NCBI GenBank assembly: GCA_030407005.1
Contig: JAUDYN010000001.1
Span: 1,550,001 to 1,614,000, forward strand
Length of the DNA stretch: 64,000 nucleotides
DNA from: Desarmillaria ectypa
Taxonomy: Eukaryota; Basidiomycota; Agaricomycetes; Agaricales; Physalacriaceae
Direction: 5' to 3'
The notes under the pieces: generated by a model
Databases searched by the model: none
The model's input: only the letters and a program-made list of their open reading frames with translations
What the model was told of the DNA's origin: nothing
Shown: piece by piece, positions 46,976 through 58,631 of the stretch
Layout: every line of letters begins with the position of its first letter
Numbering within the stretch: position 1 is the first letter of the stretch
Program-made: the position numbers and the translations under genes

Positions 46976-48303
46976 TTAAGGTTTCTCCTCTGGGGAGTCA
47001 AATTGAGGGTCTGCTTAGGCTGTCCAATATTCATTTAGTAGGGCTTTCCATCAGTTCACATCTAGGTTTTTTATCCATTTCTTGATTCCATCCTGTCATT
47101 GAGTGAGGTATGTGATGTTTCCATCCTTATAATATTTGTGGTCAAAGATTGTGATGATTGTCTTTTCTTGTATTATGATTTTGGCAATATTTATCCTCCA
47201 TTCACATTGTACTTTCTCTTTATATTCCTTGATCACATCTTGTGCATTTCCCATTTCTGTTTTCCTGACTCAGGAGTTATATTCTTGAGTCCACCCCTTT
47301 CACTTGACCAAGTAGTCAGTTACTATCTTTGAGCATTGTCCCTTTTTGGCATGTACTTGACAGGTTTGTGAATCTAGTATTTCTTTGATTTCATATTTCT
47401 CTTGACCATTGATAAGGTCTGGAGGTGGAGATGGTGGTAGTTGTTGGTTTAGAAATGCTGGAGCAATGCATGGGGTCAGGAGTTTTTTGTTGAAATAAGG
47501 ATGAATCTTCCAATATGGTGATAGTTTTAACTTATACACCACCATTCCTGTTTTCTCAAGTATTTTGAATGGACCTGTTCACTTGTCATCAAGTTTTTTC
47601 TTTGGTCTTGGAAGGTGAAGGTTGCTCATATCAAGCTAAATCTTGTCCCCAATCTGGTATTCTTGAGCCAGGCATCTTTTCTTATCATACTGTTTCTTCA
47701 TTTGTGTGGCCACCTTTTCCAATGTGTCATGTACTTTCTTAGGAACCTGCACTATTGTTTTGGTAAATTCTATAGCAGTTGAGTTTATAAATGGGGTTGC
47801 ATTTGTGAAGTTGGGTACAAGCTAGAGATTTCTTTCATAGAGGATCATGAATGGACTTCAGCCAGTAGCAGAGTATATTCTATTATTATGGGTGAACTTG
47901 GCAAGAGATAACCAGTCACTCCAATCATCCTGCTAATAGTTGATAAAAATTCAAAGATACTTTTCAATCTCTTGATTGACTCTTTTGGTTTGATCATCAG
48001 TTTGCAGGCAATACATAGTGAATGCATTTTGAGTGATGTTTAATATTCAATATAGATCCTTCATGAAATTTGAGATGAATTGAGGGCTCCAATCTGAGAT
48101 AATGACTTGGGGCATCCCATACTTTGTATATATGTGATCTCAAAGAATCCAGGCCCATTTTTCAGTGGAGAGTTCTTCATGGCAAGTGATGTGATAGGAA
48201 GAATTGTTTTAGAAAATCTGTCAATGACTACTAACAAGGCATCATACCCATTAGATTTGAGGAGTCCAGTAATCATATCCACCAAGATATGTGACTATGG
48301 TTC
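46976..48303 (-). pseudogene. I: integrase core and chromodomain
   Basis: The minus strand from 48303 to the stop at 46978-46976: integrase core (GLLKSNGYDALLVVIDRFSK near 48200-48285), then the region after the core, the chromodomain (47300-47450) and tail. Many stops. The hairpin before the PPT is a weaker form, CAGTTGGGACAACT. Element Y cuts it at 48304. Confidence 0.83.
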
Positions 48304-48955
48304 TGTCATGGATCTTGAGTATCTGTAAACTCGGTGCATGAGTCAACGCATGCCTAAACTCGGCCTTCTCGGTCCTAGCAGTGACTCACACATAATTTTC
48401 TTTTACTTTCTCTATTCTTCTTGCTCATACTAGAATATAATAGAACATTGTAGAATATTCATGACTCGAGCCTTTTAGTATATAAATACCATCTGTAACC
48501 TTGTAGAATAAAGGAATCAAGCTACTCATCTTCAAGTCCACTTCATTGTGTGAACTAAGCATCTGATCGGTTACGCCTAGTGCTTGCCAATCTCCTCGCT
48601 TCCTGACTATGCCTAGCGCTTGTCAGAAACCTCATCAGTTACGCCTAGCGCTTGCTGAACAACTCGTTGGATACGCCAAGCACTTTCCGACACCAATCCG
48701 AAGACTACGCCTAGCGCTTGTCTTCATCTACAGCCCATAATAGCTCCGCGCTCACCGGCTGCTTCCTACAGTAACTGCTTTGCACTTACTGACCCCTTTA
48801 CCTCGCAAACTGGACCTCTCAGGTCTCCTCACGAACCCTTGCCAGAATCTATTCTATTCCCTAACGACATACATCTCTATAACATATCCTACCTCACTTC
48901 GATCATCACTTGTCGCCCCTCACTCTCATATCCTGATTTCGGCAGATTCCTAACA
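48304..48955 (+). repeat. Left LTR of Y (652 bp)
   Basis: TGTCATGG...CCTAACA. TATATAAATA near 48478 and AATAAA near 48508. Five diverged copies of a unit like TACGCCTAGCGCTTG occur within 48571-48725, downstream of the promoter. Confidence 0.93.
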
Positions 48956-49077
48956 TTGGTGGACACATTGGGACCTGAGTATAGGTCCTTGTTTCTTATC
49001 ATTCAAGGTTTGTGCAGCTGGTATATACTTTTATACAGCTATTGGTCAAATCTCTGTCAGACAAGTAACTGGTTCTG

Positions 49078-51363
49078 ATGACTTGGAATAAAGAATTATT
49101 TAGCCCTGACCCTGGCAGAAGATATCATTCTCGCGATCTCTGTGCTTTCTATAGCATGGACCAACATGAGCAGATCAAACACAGTACACCTCCTCCTTGT
49201 GCAAGACATACTTGTCACTCATCTTCACGGACAGGCCCTAAGCACCCAAGCATTGTACATCAGCCGATACTTCATCCCTTTGATGGGCCTTTTCGGCGAG
49301 GAACCTACAACATGAATGAAATAATGGCAGTCACAATGGGCAATACCATACCCCTGTCAATGCTGGCTTCGAAGATTCTACAAGAGCCCAGGCTGACGTC
49401 TTGTAGAAACGAGGCTATAAGGATCATAAAGAGTCATTTCAATATTGATCTTAATGAGGCTTGGACCGTCAATGAGGAACAGTACAAGACTACCTTCCGG
49501 GATGAGTTCAAGCTCCTAGACAACTTGTTGATGGAGACATGGGCTATCCGTAGGTCCAACGGTGATGTTGGGTTCAGCATTGATTATTGGCAGTACAAGA
49601 AACTACAGCATGCATTATCAGAACGGAAACGAAAGGCCCATCAGTCACTCATAGCTCATGGAATAGATGATCCGAAGTGCCCCGAATGGCATCAAGGCAT
49701 TGATACCTTTATGACGGCAAACGACTTTGAATTGCAGGCTTTCTACTATCGGACCTCAGTTGAAGATTTCCTTGCGTTAATTGACAGTTGTCATAACTGG
49801 GGTACGAGTGAGCCATTACCAACACCGTTTCAAAGATTTGAAAGTTCCATGTGTCAATCCAAAGAAATCGTCTTGCAAATAGAGCAGCAAAAATGAGAGG
49901 ATACTTTGGATGCTCCTGCTGGAAATATTCCAACTATGACTAAAGAAGCACCCTTGCAGCAGTGTAGATCTAGTGGAAAGATATCCGAGACTCCGATAGC
50001 AAGTTCGTTGCCCTCCAAACATTGTTCTAAAGCAACTCAGACTTCCATCAGTCATGATGGACTCAAGTACATGATTGCCAAGCCAGACATCGCAGATCAT
50101 TATGCACAGATAGCTACGGAGTCGCAAGGAGACCTCAATCTACTATCCGATTCATATGAAGTAACCCTTACTCACCCGCAGTCAATGGCAGGTCATAATG
50201 GGAGTTCTCATGACATGCCTGTCTGCAGGATGGCACAGAAAAAGGCCCTTACTTCTGAAATTTTTTATGCCTTTGGTCCGTCAAAGGAAAGCATAAACTC
50301 ATCTACCATTAATGAAGTAGCATCCAAAGAAACAAGTATGGATTCGCAGAATGGAGATGAATCAGCACAAGATAACCATCAGGGACAGATAAGACGAGCA
50401 TCGGAAAGGGAACGGAAAACAAGCAACTAACAAGAACTGGTGCCATCAGAAGTCATGGAAATTGAACAAGAATCAACCAGATCGCATGTAGAACCTCCAC
50501 AGGCTGCAGAATTCAATAAAGTATCTTTGACGCACAAATTGCCAGAGAAAACTGAACACAATCAGTTAAATCGGAGCATACAACTCAGCACAAGTCCAAA
50601 CAACATACCCTACCCCATTCATATCATGCCTATTACAGTCTCTCCTATTCTATTTTCTGAAAATACCCAAACTAGCCTCCTCGGATGCTCAACCAACCTA
50701 GCATTGACCGCTCTGTTTTCAAATGTTCATACAAGTGTCATTGGACCTAAACGACACAATATCCATGCATCAGGAGGTAGTGTTGAAGGGATAATTGTGA
50801 CCATAGAAAGCCCAGATGATTGCAACCAACACCATAAGGAAAGAAGCCAGTGCACTGGACTCTTAAGTGGAGTTGATGATCAAGGGAAGTTCATGGTCAA
50901 GCTCAGTATTGTCCTTGACAACAACATAGATCTGGAGTCTTCTACGCTCAGAGAGGAACTGAGATTGTGCAAGGCAGTAAGCACAAGCCAACCAATTCTG
51001 GGATTGATAACACAACGAAAGAAAGGCTGCGATCAATATCATCAATATCATTCCCATTTTGGAAACATCTCACCGGCAATGATGCAAGCTGATTCACCTT
51101 GCCATCATTGCATGATAGAGCTGTGCTCTATTCACGCATCTCCCAAACGACATTTTGAGGCATTCAACAACAGAAAATATTTTGAATCAAGTACAAATAT
51201 TACTCCAGGGCACTCCTCCACCTATACACTTGTCATCACTAGCCGTGTTTCAACTCCTGATTCTAAATTACTCTTAGACTCATCTGATAGTGATGAACTA
51301 TGCTTCAAAGACAGTCCTGAATGCGTTGAACCTTGCCCTCCATATGTGCAGGGTGTGGGATAA
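49078..51363 (+). pseudogene. Y: single long ORF of unknown function, two stops
   Basis: One frame runs 762 codons from ATG 49078 to TAA 51361-51363, broken only by TGA at 49894-49896 and TAA at 50428-50430, both one transition from a sense codon. The N-terminal ~270 residues look globular and helix-rich with aromatic residues, a plausible Gag-like capsid domain, for example around FKLLDNLLMETWAIRR and YWQYKKLQHAL. The rest is Ser/Thr/Gln-rich and low in hydrophobics; a CHHCMIELC cluster lies near 51100-51127. There is no CX2CX4HX4C knuckle and no YxDD. I do not recognise the family. A Gag-only coding capacity is the simplest inference. Confidence 0.6.
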
Positions 51364-51510
51364 AATTATTCCTATCCATTTGAAGTTACAACCATAATCA
51401 AGTCCCAACTGCTTCACAGAATAATATAAATCTATGAGGTTTTACAGTATCACATCTTATTATTGGCTTACCTTTCGCCTCGTTTCCGCATGTGTAGACT
51501 GGGGGGGCTC
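51364..51510 (+). other. Y: 3' untranslated region and polypurine tract
   Basis: Non-coding, ending GACTGGGGGGGCTC before the right LTR. The G-run (51501-51507) is the likely plus-strand primer. Confidence 0.6.
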
Positions 51511-52162
51511 TGTCATGGATCTTGAGTATCTGTAAACTCGGTGCATGAGTCAACGCATGCCTACACTCGGCCTTCTCGGTCCTAGCAGTGACTCACACAT
51601 AATTTTCTTTTACTTTCTCTATTCTTCTTGCTCATACTAGAATATAATAGAACATTGTAGAATATTCATGACTCGAGCCTTTTAGTATATAAATACCATC
51701 TGTAACCTTGTAGAATAAAGGAATCAAGCTACTCATCTTCAAGTCCACTTCATTGTGTGAACTAAGCATCTGATCGGTTACGCCTAGTGCTTGCCAATCT
51801 CCTCACTTCCTGACTACGCCTAGCGCTTGTCAGAAACCTCATCAGTTACACCTAGCGCTTGCTGAACAACTCGTTGGATACGCCAAGCGCTTTCCGACAC
51901 CAATCCAAAGACTATGCCTAGTGCTTGTCTTCATCTACAGCCCATAATAGCTCCGCGCTCACCGGCTGCTTCCTACAGTAACTGCTTTGCACTTACTGAC
52001 CCCTTTACCTCGCAAACTGGACCTCTCAGGTCTCCTCACGAACCCTTGCCAGAATCTATTCTATTCCCTAACGACATACATCTCTATAACATATCCTACC
52101 TCACTTCGATCATCACTTGTCGCCCCTCACTCTCATATCCTGATTTCGGCAGATTCCTAACA
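51511..52162 (+). repeat. Right LTR of Y (652 bp)
   Basis: Same length as the left LTR. Differences cluster in the CpG-containing repeat units (for example CGCCTAGCGC against TGCCTAGTGC), plus one A/C transversion near 51563. Confidence 0.93.
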
Positions 52163-55100
52163 GGTTCTATAGGGATGGCATTTGGGTGGAATGGTGTGGC
52201 TTTTGTTTGAGTGCTACTCTTTGTTTGTTGACACATTTCACATCCTTTAACATACTTTTCTACCTCTTTTTTCAGCTTTGGCCACTAATATTCTCAGAGA
52301 ATGAGTTCAGTGGTTTTAGCAATGCCAGGATGACCAGTAAGGATGTGATCATGATTCTTGCTTATGATCTCTCCTCATAGTGATTCTCTTCTAGACACAT
52401 AGATATGGCTGTCATAATATAGTAGTCTATTTTCTTTGGTGATGCTATGTTCATGGTCAAGGGAGATGGCAATCCCCTGGTCCCATAGCTCTTTTTGTTA
52501 TGTTGTATCTTAGATTCTGGAGTGTTCTTCTATTGTGGTTGGCATTACAAGTGCCTGGAAATGTTTTAGCTGGAGGATGATCATGTCATGATTATCAATC
52601 ATCCTTTTCTTAATCATGGTCATCACATCAGCTGAGTAGGTCAGCTTTTTTGTTGGTGATCCTGGGTTTGTGTTTCAGGACAAAATGATATTTGGCCAAT
52701 TTGATGACCCAGCAGGCCTGTTGGTGATTCAGCTTTTAGGGCTTTTGGAAGTATTGGAGATTTTAGTGGTCAGTCCATATCTTGATATCTTTGGTGGTGC
52801 CCATAAGATAGTGACACCATTCTTTGAGAGTAAGCATTATGATGAGTAGTTTCTTGTTATAGATTTCATAATTGCATTCCATTACTATCAAGGCTTTGGA
52901 CATAAATGCAACCGGTTGCCATTTGTCATTCTAGTATTAACTTAATACCATGCCAATTGCCCCTTTGCTGGCATCAGCTTCCACCATAAATCTCCTGTCA
53001 CTGGTTGGGATCACTAGAACTATATCTTCTGCCATTTGTTTCTTTAATTGGAGAAAAGCTTGTTCTTGTGCTTCCCCCCATTTCCATTCTGTGTTCCCCA
53101 TCAATTGAGTGAGAGGTTTAACAATCTTTGAGTAGTCACATATGAATTTGTGATAGAAATTGGTGAAGCCTAAAAAGAATTATAGTTTCTTCTTTTTAGA
53201 TGGTATAAGCTAATCAATAATTTCTGTGACTTTAATCAGATCCATTCAAATGGAGTTCTAGCTGATAATGATGTCCAGATACTCAGTCTGCAGGACCTAA
53301 AATTTGCATTTCTCTGCTTTGAGAAAAAGCTTATTTTCACATAATCATTGAAGGACTTGGCATACAATGAGTCAGTGTTCAATTAGATCTTTGGTAAAGA
53401 TTAGAATGCTATTAAGATAAATGGTGATCTTTTTCTCAGAGATAAAGTCATGGAAAATATTGTTCATCATCCACTGGAAAGTAGCTGGTGAATTAGTCAA
53501 TCCAAAGAACATCATAGTGGGTTTAAATAATCTGCAATTAGTATAAAAGGCAGCTTTTTCTTTGTTGCCTTTCCAGATTCATACATTGTTGTATCCCCAA
53601 CAGATGTCAAGCTTTGAAAAGTACTTAGCTTCTTATAGCTTATTAATAAGCTCAGAGATAAGGGGGAGAGGATATTGGTTTTTGATGGTCATCTCATTTA
53701 GCTTGCAATAGTCTTGTATAGGGTGGAGAGAGCCATCCTTTTTCTTTATAAAGAAAAAGAGTGAGGTGAATGGAGACTTGGAGAGATGGATTCATCTGGA
53801 TTTGAGATTTTTATTGAGGAATTTATTGAGTTGTTCCTGTTCATTACAGTTCAGGAAGTAGACTTTGCAGTCTAGGGTGGATTTTGAGTTAGACACTAGC
53901 TTGATTGCATAGTCCCATAGCTTTCATTCTGATAACTCATCAAAACTTTCTTTAGAGAATAAATCTTTAAAGCTTTGATATTGAGAGAGTACCAATTCCT
54001 TGAACATTTTCTTTAGCTTATCTATATTAGTGACAGCAGTCAGGTTGTTGGCATGGTGAACAGCATGGATGATTAACTCTTCTTGCATATTGATAGTGAG
54101 AATGATCTCACCATCTTCTAGTTCCTCATCCTATTTGTCATTGTCATCAGTATCAGGTAAGGAGAGAGGATTGTTGATGCATTGACAGCAACTAAATATC
54201 ATAGTTCCAGTTTTTCAGTTAATAACTGGATTATGATGTTTCAGCCAACTATGGCCTAAATAAATAATTTTAGAGTCAAGATCCATAACTGCAAGGTCAA
54301 TTCATTTGGTATGTCCACTGATGATCATTCATAATTCAACAAATTCAGTAATATTGCCTGTCTTATTATGGGTTCCATCTGCATTATACACTAAGATAGG
54401 GGTGGCAGCTTTTTGGGTATTAAGGCTGTGTTCTAGGATGTCCAAACAGTTGATGGAGCTGCCAGTGCATCTGCTATCAAGTAATGTCTTAGTTATGAGG
54501 ACCTTTCATCCAGTGCATGAGGTAAGCTATACTTCTATCATGAAGTCTCATTCAGAACTCTTTGTATCACAAATATATTGTATAGATTCATGGAGTTTGT
54601 AAAGCCTTTCTCTTGCATCATTTCCTCCCTTCTTTAAATCTCTGATAAGTTCATCAGTGATTTCTTTGAGTCATTTGGGGTGTACCCATATAGAAAGAGC
54701 AGCCTTGGCAATGACCATATTTCTTGCAGTGTGGACTGCATGTAGAGTTCAGTCTATTTTGAAGGGTTTATACTAGAGATGATCAGACACTCCCTTGTTA
54801 GAGGAAATGTCAGGTTTAGGGTCAGTTTAGGTTGATGGAGATTTCTTTTTGTTGCAGTGTTGTCCTTTCTGAGAGAGGTAGAAAGTAGTGGTATCTTCTT
54901 CATCTGGTACTTCTTCCATAGTGACCCTAAGCTCCCTTTTTACTGCCTAGGCATCAGTGGATCCTTCCTCTTCTTCAGCTGTATCAGTGCCTGATGGAGG
55001 GTGGTCAGGGCAGGATTCACAGTTTTTGGAGATATTATTCCTCATAGTGAAGAGTCACTTAGAGATGACAGGTTGGGCCTGGGTTGTCTGAGTAGATGGT

Positions 55101-55597
55101 TTGGCTTTCCCTTTTTTCTTCAGGCCTGGCAATTCACTTGAACTATTCTCAGGGTTGCTAATTTAGAAAAGAAATTCATCTGAGATCCTCCAGATTGTTT
55201 GGCCTTGGTAGGCACTTGAGACATCCTCCACAGGCCCTGGCAAAGTGTGACTTGACCTCCTAGAGAGTGCTGAGGCTTTTGACTTCAGAGACCTGAGAGT
55301 GTCCTATCTACTTGCCTCCATTCTGAGTGTGGCTCATATTGCAGTGCCAGCACTATCTGGCATATCCTATACTTTGTTGGAGGGGTGGGACTCAGGGTAT
55401 ATAGTTGTGTCATTGCTATTCAACAGCATGTTGTATTGGTTTGTCAATTCTTTTACTGGTTTGTTCATAAAGAGGAAAATGTTTTTTATTAAAAGATTGT
55501 CCATAGGATGAATGCATGTAGATACAAGAGGATCTGAAGGCATAATATAAGTCTGACCAGCAGGAATTGAGAACATACCAGTATGAGTTTTAGTCAT
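52163..55597 (-). pseudogene. I: pol from N-terminus to integrase zinc region
   Basis: From right to left: pol N-terminus (55597-55367), spacer, protease near 54470 (DSRC in place of DSGC), RT (53180-53870) with the catalytic YLDD changed to YLNS near 53415, RNase H (52630-53040), integrase zinc region (52200-52330). Pol is offset -1 from the gag stop at 55626-55624. It is the most decayed pol in the window along with E. Confidence 0.85.
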
Positions 55598-55635
55598 TGA
55601 AGAGGAAATGAGCTCTTGATGACCTACTCTTTTAT
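55592..55635 (-). promoter_or_regulatory. gag/pol junction hairpin of I
   Basis: Minus strand: ATA-AAA-GAG-TAG, then GGTCAT...ATGACT as outer stem, inner stem CAAGAG/CTCTTC. Again different bases from A, C and D but largely paired. Confidence 0.6.
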
Positions 55636-58199
55636 CTCCTTCATCTTGGAGTCTGTCTTTTTCTCAACCTTGATCACTACTGATTGTATATCCTAGAACT
55701 CCTTTTTCTTTGGGCAATCCTTAGCTATGTGGCCCTTTTCATTGCATCAGAAGCAATGTTCTTCAGCTTTTCATCAATCAATCTCCATTGGTTATCCCTG
55801 TCTGCTGTATGTTGTCTATCTTCCCATTGTGATATCTTGGCCTGATCCTAAATTGGCTGCCAGTTTAGCAGTTAATGAACTTGTTGCCCCAGCAAGTTGT
55901 TTGCTGGGGTCTGGGGGAGATCAGTGGTTGTTCTGTTTCTGGTTGCATGAAATTCTGATAGTCTGGTCAAAGACCCATTTGCATTGTTATTTTTTGTACA
56001 TCTAGAGGATCCATTCCTTCTATTCCAGATATGTATATGGAATGTTTATGTCCATGTTTGAGATGAAGGTGGTATATGAGCTGAGAACTCCTAATCATAC
56101 TGCCTTTACTATGGCATCTCACTCATTCTCATCAGTATATCAGCCAGCTAATTTAGTCTCTTCTTCTAGTTTCTGGAAGTAGTGACTAGCCAGTTGCATT
56201 CTCATGTGAAGATCAAACATCTTCTTTTCATGGACTTCTTCAATTGCAGGATTATGAAATTGTTGAGTAATTAGATTGATAAAATCTTCCCAATTTAGGT
56301 ATCAGAAGTGGGTGGATATTCCAGTGATATTGGTTGGGGTCTAATACTCAGATCATTTGTATACCCACCAATCCTTGGCTGCTCCTTCAAAGTGGAATGA
56401 AGCAAAGAGAACCAGATGGGATGAAAGTTGAAAGTAATATCAAAAGACTTCAAAATAGATGATACAGTCACCTATGAATCTTTCAATATTATTGTGATCT
56501 CTCTTAAAGAGCTTTGGGAGTTGTACTAGAACTAGTTTGATGTCCAAATATGAGGCATCACTGGGCATATTCCCTACCAGATTGAAGTATGGATCTGGAG
56601 GTCCTTGATTAGAGGGGGGTCATAGGATTGAGTATTGATCAGATTGTGAAGGTGGATCTGCAGGCAGGTTCCAGGTCCTTCCATGTTCTGGTTGTTTTTC
56701 TTTTACAGAGAACTGCCAAAATTTGGCATATCCATCTTGTAGTTTCTCAGCTGCTGTGAGCTTCCATCATAGCTCTTTGATTTATAAGTCCTTTCAGACT
56801 AGGTCTTCTCTTGCTTATAGGATTCATTCTTCCTTGGTTGGCTGAGATAGTTTTGATGCTAGAGTCTTCTCCAGCTTCTGTAAATAGAAGTCTTATTGCT
56901 GAATTCTGTTAATCAGTTCCTGCTGATAAAAGACATGATGCAGGAGTGACAACATAATTATATCAGCCACTGGGAGAGAGTCTAGAAGAGGCCATGGTTG
57001 ATTCAAAGGGGTATTCAGAGGATAATCACTAGAAAAAAGAGTATATTGGGGCTGGAAAGATTCTAGCCTCATATAAAGACCTGTATTGTATATAAAATTA
57101 TCAAATTCCACTGTCAAGGTTGGGCCAATTCCCTTTCCTTTAGGCCAAAACCTAAAGGGCATACTCCAATTTCTGTTATTCATCAGCTGTTCTTGGATGT
57201 AGCCCTGGTACTCTATCCTCTGCTAATAGAAGATATAACTGGCAGGTCCTGTTGGCATGTATTCTGGTGCATAGGTTGCCTAGGCTTCATATTGGATCCC
57301 CTCAGTTAAGGATGAGATATTTATCTATCTTGGGATAAATGCTGGGCTAGGGGGTTCTTGCCTCAATATTGGCTCTTTGTATTTCCCATGCCTCACTTCA
57401 GAAGGGCCCAAGGATTCTCCAATCAATATCAGTGAGTTTGGGCCACTCATAGTCATGGTCTTAGGCATTGAAGGGGTCATCAGAGTTTTAGGGAGTGGGC
57501 AGAGTCATAGGATCATTGGAGAGTTCAATGAGAAAAAGAGAGGAACTGGAGTCACTCTCCTCTCTATTAGTTGGCCAGGAGATACACTCCTGGTCTTGTG
57601 CTAGAGCTCTTCTGGTTGTCCAGGGACCATAGGGATTATTGGGATGGAATATCATTATTCTGGCATGGTCCCATACTTATGCATGAGTGGGATATGTGGG
57701 TTCATAGGGGGGGGGGAGGGGAGAAAGGGTGAAATCATTCAGGGTCTGAAATCTAGTCCATAAATCCTATGCATATTCTTCAGCAGTGGTAGATTGTTCC
57801 ACTCTTGCTGACTAGGTGGAGGCTGAAGGTTGAATATACTCTTGTAGGCATATCAGGATCTTGTTGGAGGACTGGGCTGGAAAAATAGCATGGTAACTTG
57901 TAATATTCTCCTCTGAATTGAATACTAAATCTGTGGGATCCATCCTTCTGATGTTGGTTGGTTGTCAGGGGAGAACATAGTGCAATGAAAATGGAGATAA
58001 GGGTTGGGATCATAGAATTTGCTATCATCATAAATAATTTCAGATTTGTTCTCTTCACATTAGGAAGATGAGGGTGGCAAAAAGAAATATTAGGATGGCC
58101 CTACCTATGGTAGTGCTGAGTGCAATAGTGTGTTGTTTTTTCAGATCTGAGGTCATATGTGTGGTTTTTTTGCAGCTGGTGATAAAGAGACCATAAGAA
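55624..58199 (-). pseudogene. I: gag and ORF0 remnants
   Basis: The minus strand shows a zinc-knuckle region near 55720-55760 (HCF-CNEKGHIAKDC), the gag domain near 56330-56540, remnants of coiled-coil and Pro-rich regions, and the ORF0 membrane segment near 58060-58130 (LSTTIGRAILIFLF-like). Stops occur in all frames. Confidence 0.78.
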
Positions 58200-58212
58200 A
58201 GCTCTCAACTAA
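58200..58212 (-). other. Primer binding site of I
   Basis: Minus-strand TTAGTTGAGAGCT pairs 13 of 13 with LTR bases 58379-58391. One spacer base to the LTR. Confidence 0.85.
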
Positions 58213-58213
58213 T

Positions 58214-58631
58214 TGTTAGACCCACATCTCATGTGATCTGCAGACACACACTAAATCCTCAGGCTGTCTCACATTCAGACAGTCATCCAGGACAGCAGCT
58301 ATAGTCTTCAGATCTGGTAAAGAGAGGTTTAAGTCTTTAGCCAAGTTCTTTAGAGAGAAATGATGGTATAGATAAACTTTAGTTGAGAGCTGGAGTATTA
58401 TAGCAAGAACTAACTAGTTTATATATGAAAACTGAGAACTAATAATAAGCATGTCCATGAATGAAACAATAAAAGTTATCCATTAGGTGAGTGACCATCA
58501 TGAACTGTGAACATAATAGTTATAAAGTGATAGTGATTGACATGGATAACAATGGGGATCAAGATGCTGATAAGCACTGATGATAAGATAGGTGCATAGA
58601 GATAAGATGAGATAATGGAAAAATCATAACA
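58214..58631 (-). repeat. 5' LTR of I (418 bp)
   Basis: Minus-strand TGTTATG...CTAACA. TATATAAA (58425-58418) lies 34 nt from the 13-mer. Right target copy GTCAA (58632-58636), where J gag begins. Confidence 0.92.

Larger units (their letters stand above)
48304..52162 (+). mobile_element. Element Y: 3.9-kb LTR retroelement without RT
   Basis: Two 652-bp LTRs (48304-48955, 51511-52162) flanked by perfect GGTTC duplications (48299-48303 and 52163-52167) inside the integrase of I. The LTRs differ at about 9 sites by eye, nearly all CpG transitions, so Y is young. The internal 2,555 bp start with TTGGTGGACACATTGGG, plausible as a tRNA-type primer site, contain one long ORF with no detectable protease, RT, RNase H or integrase, and end with a seven-G tract 3 bp before the right LTR. 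It therefore looks non-autonomous, depending on another element. Confidence 0.92.

Noticed and set aside
11727..58631. RIP (CpA-directed mutation) as the source of the stops
   Set aside because: The changed sites line up with CpG in the young copy, and CpA is a product that accumulates rather than being lost.
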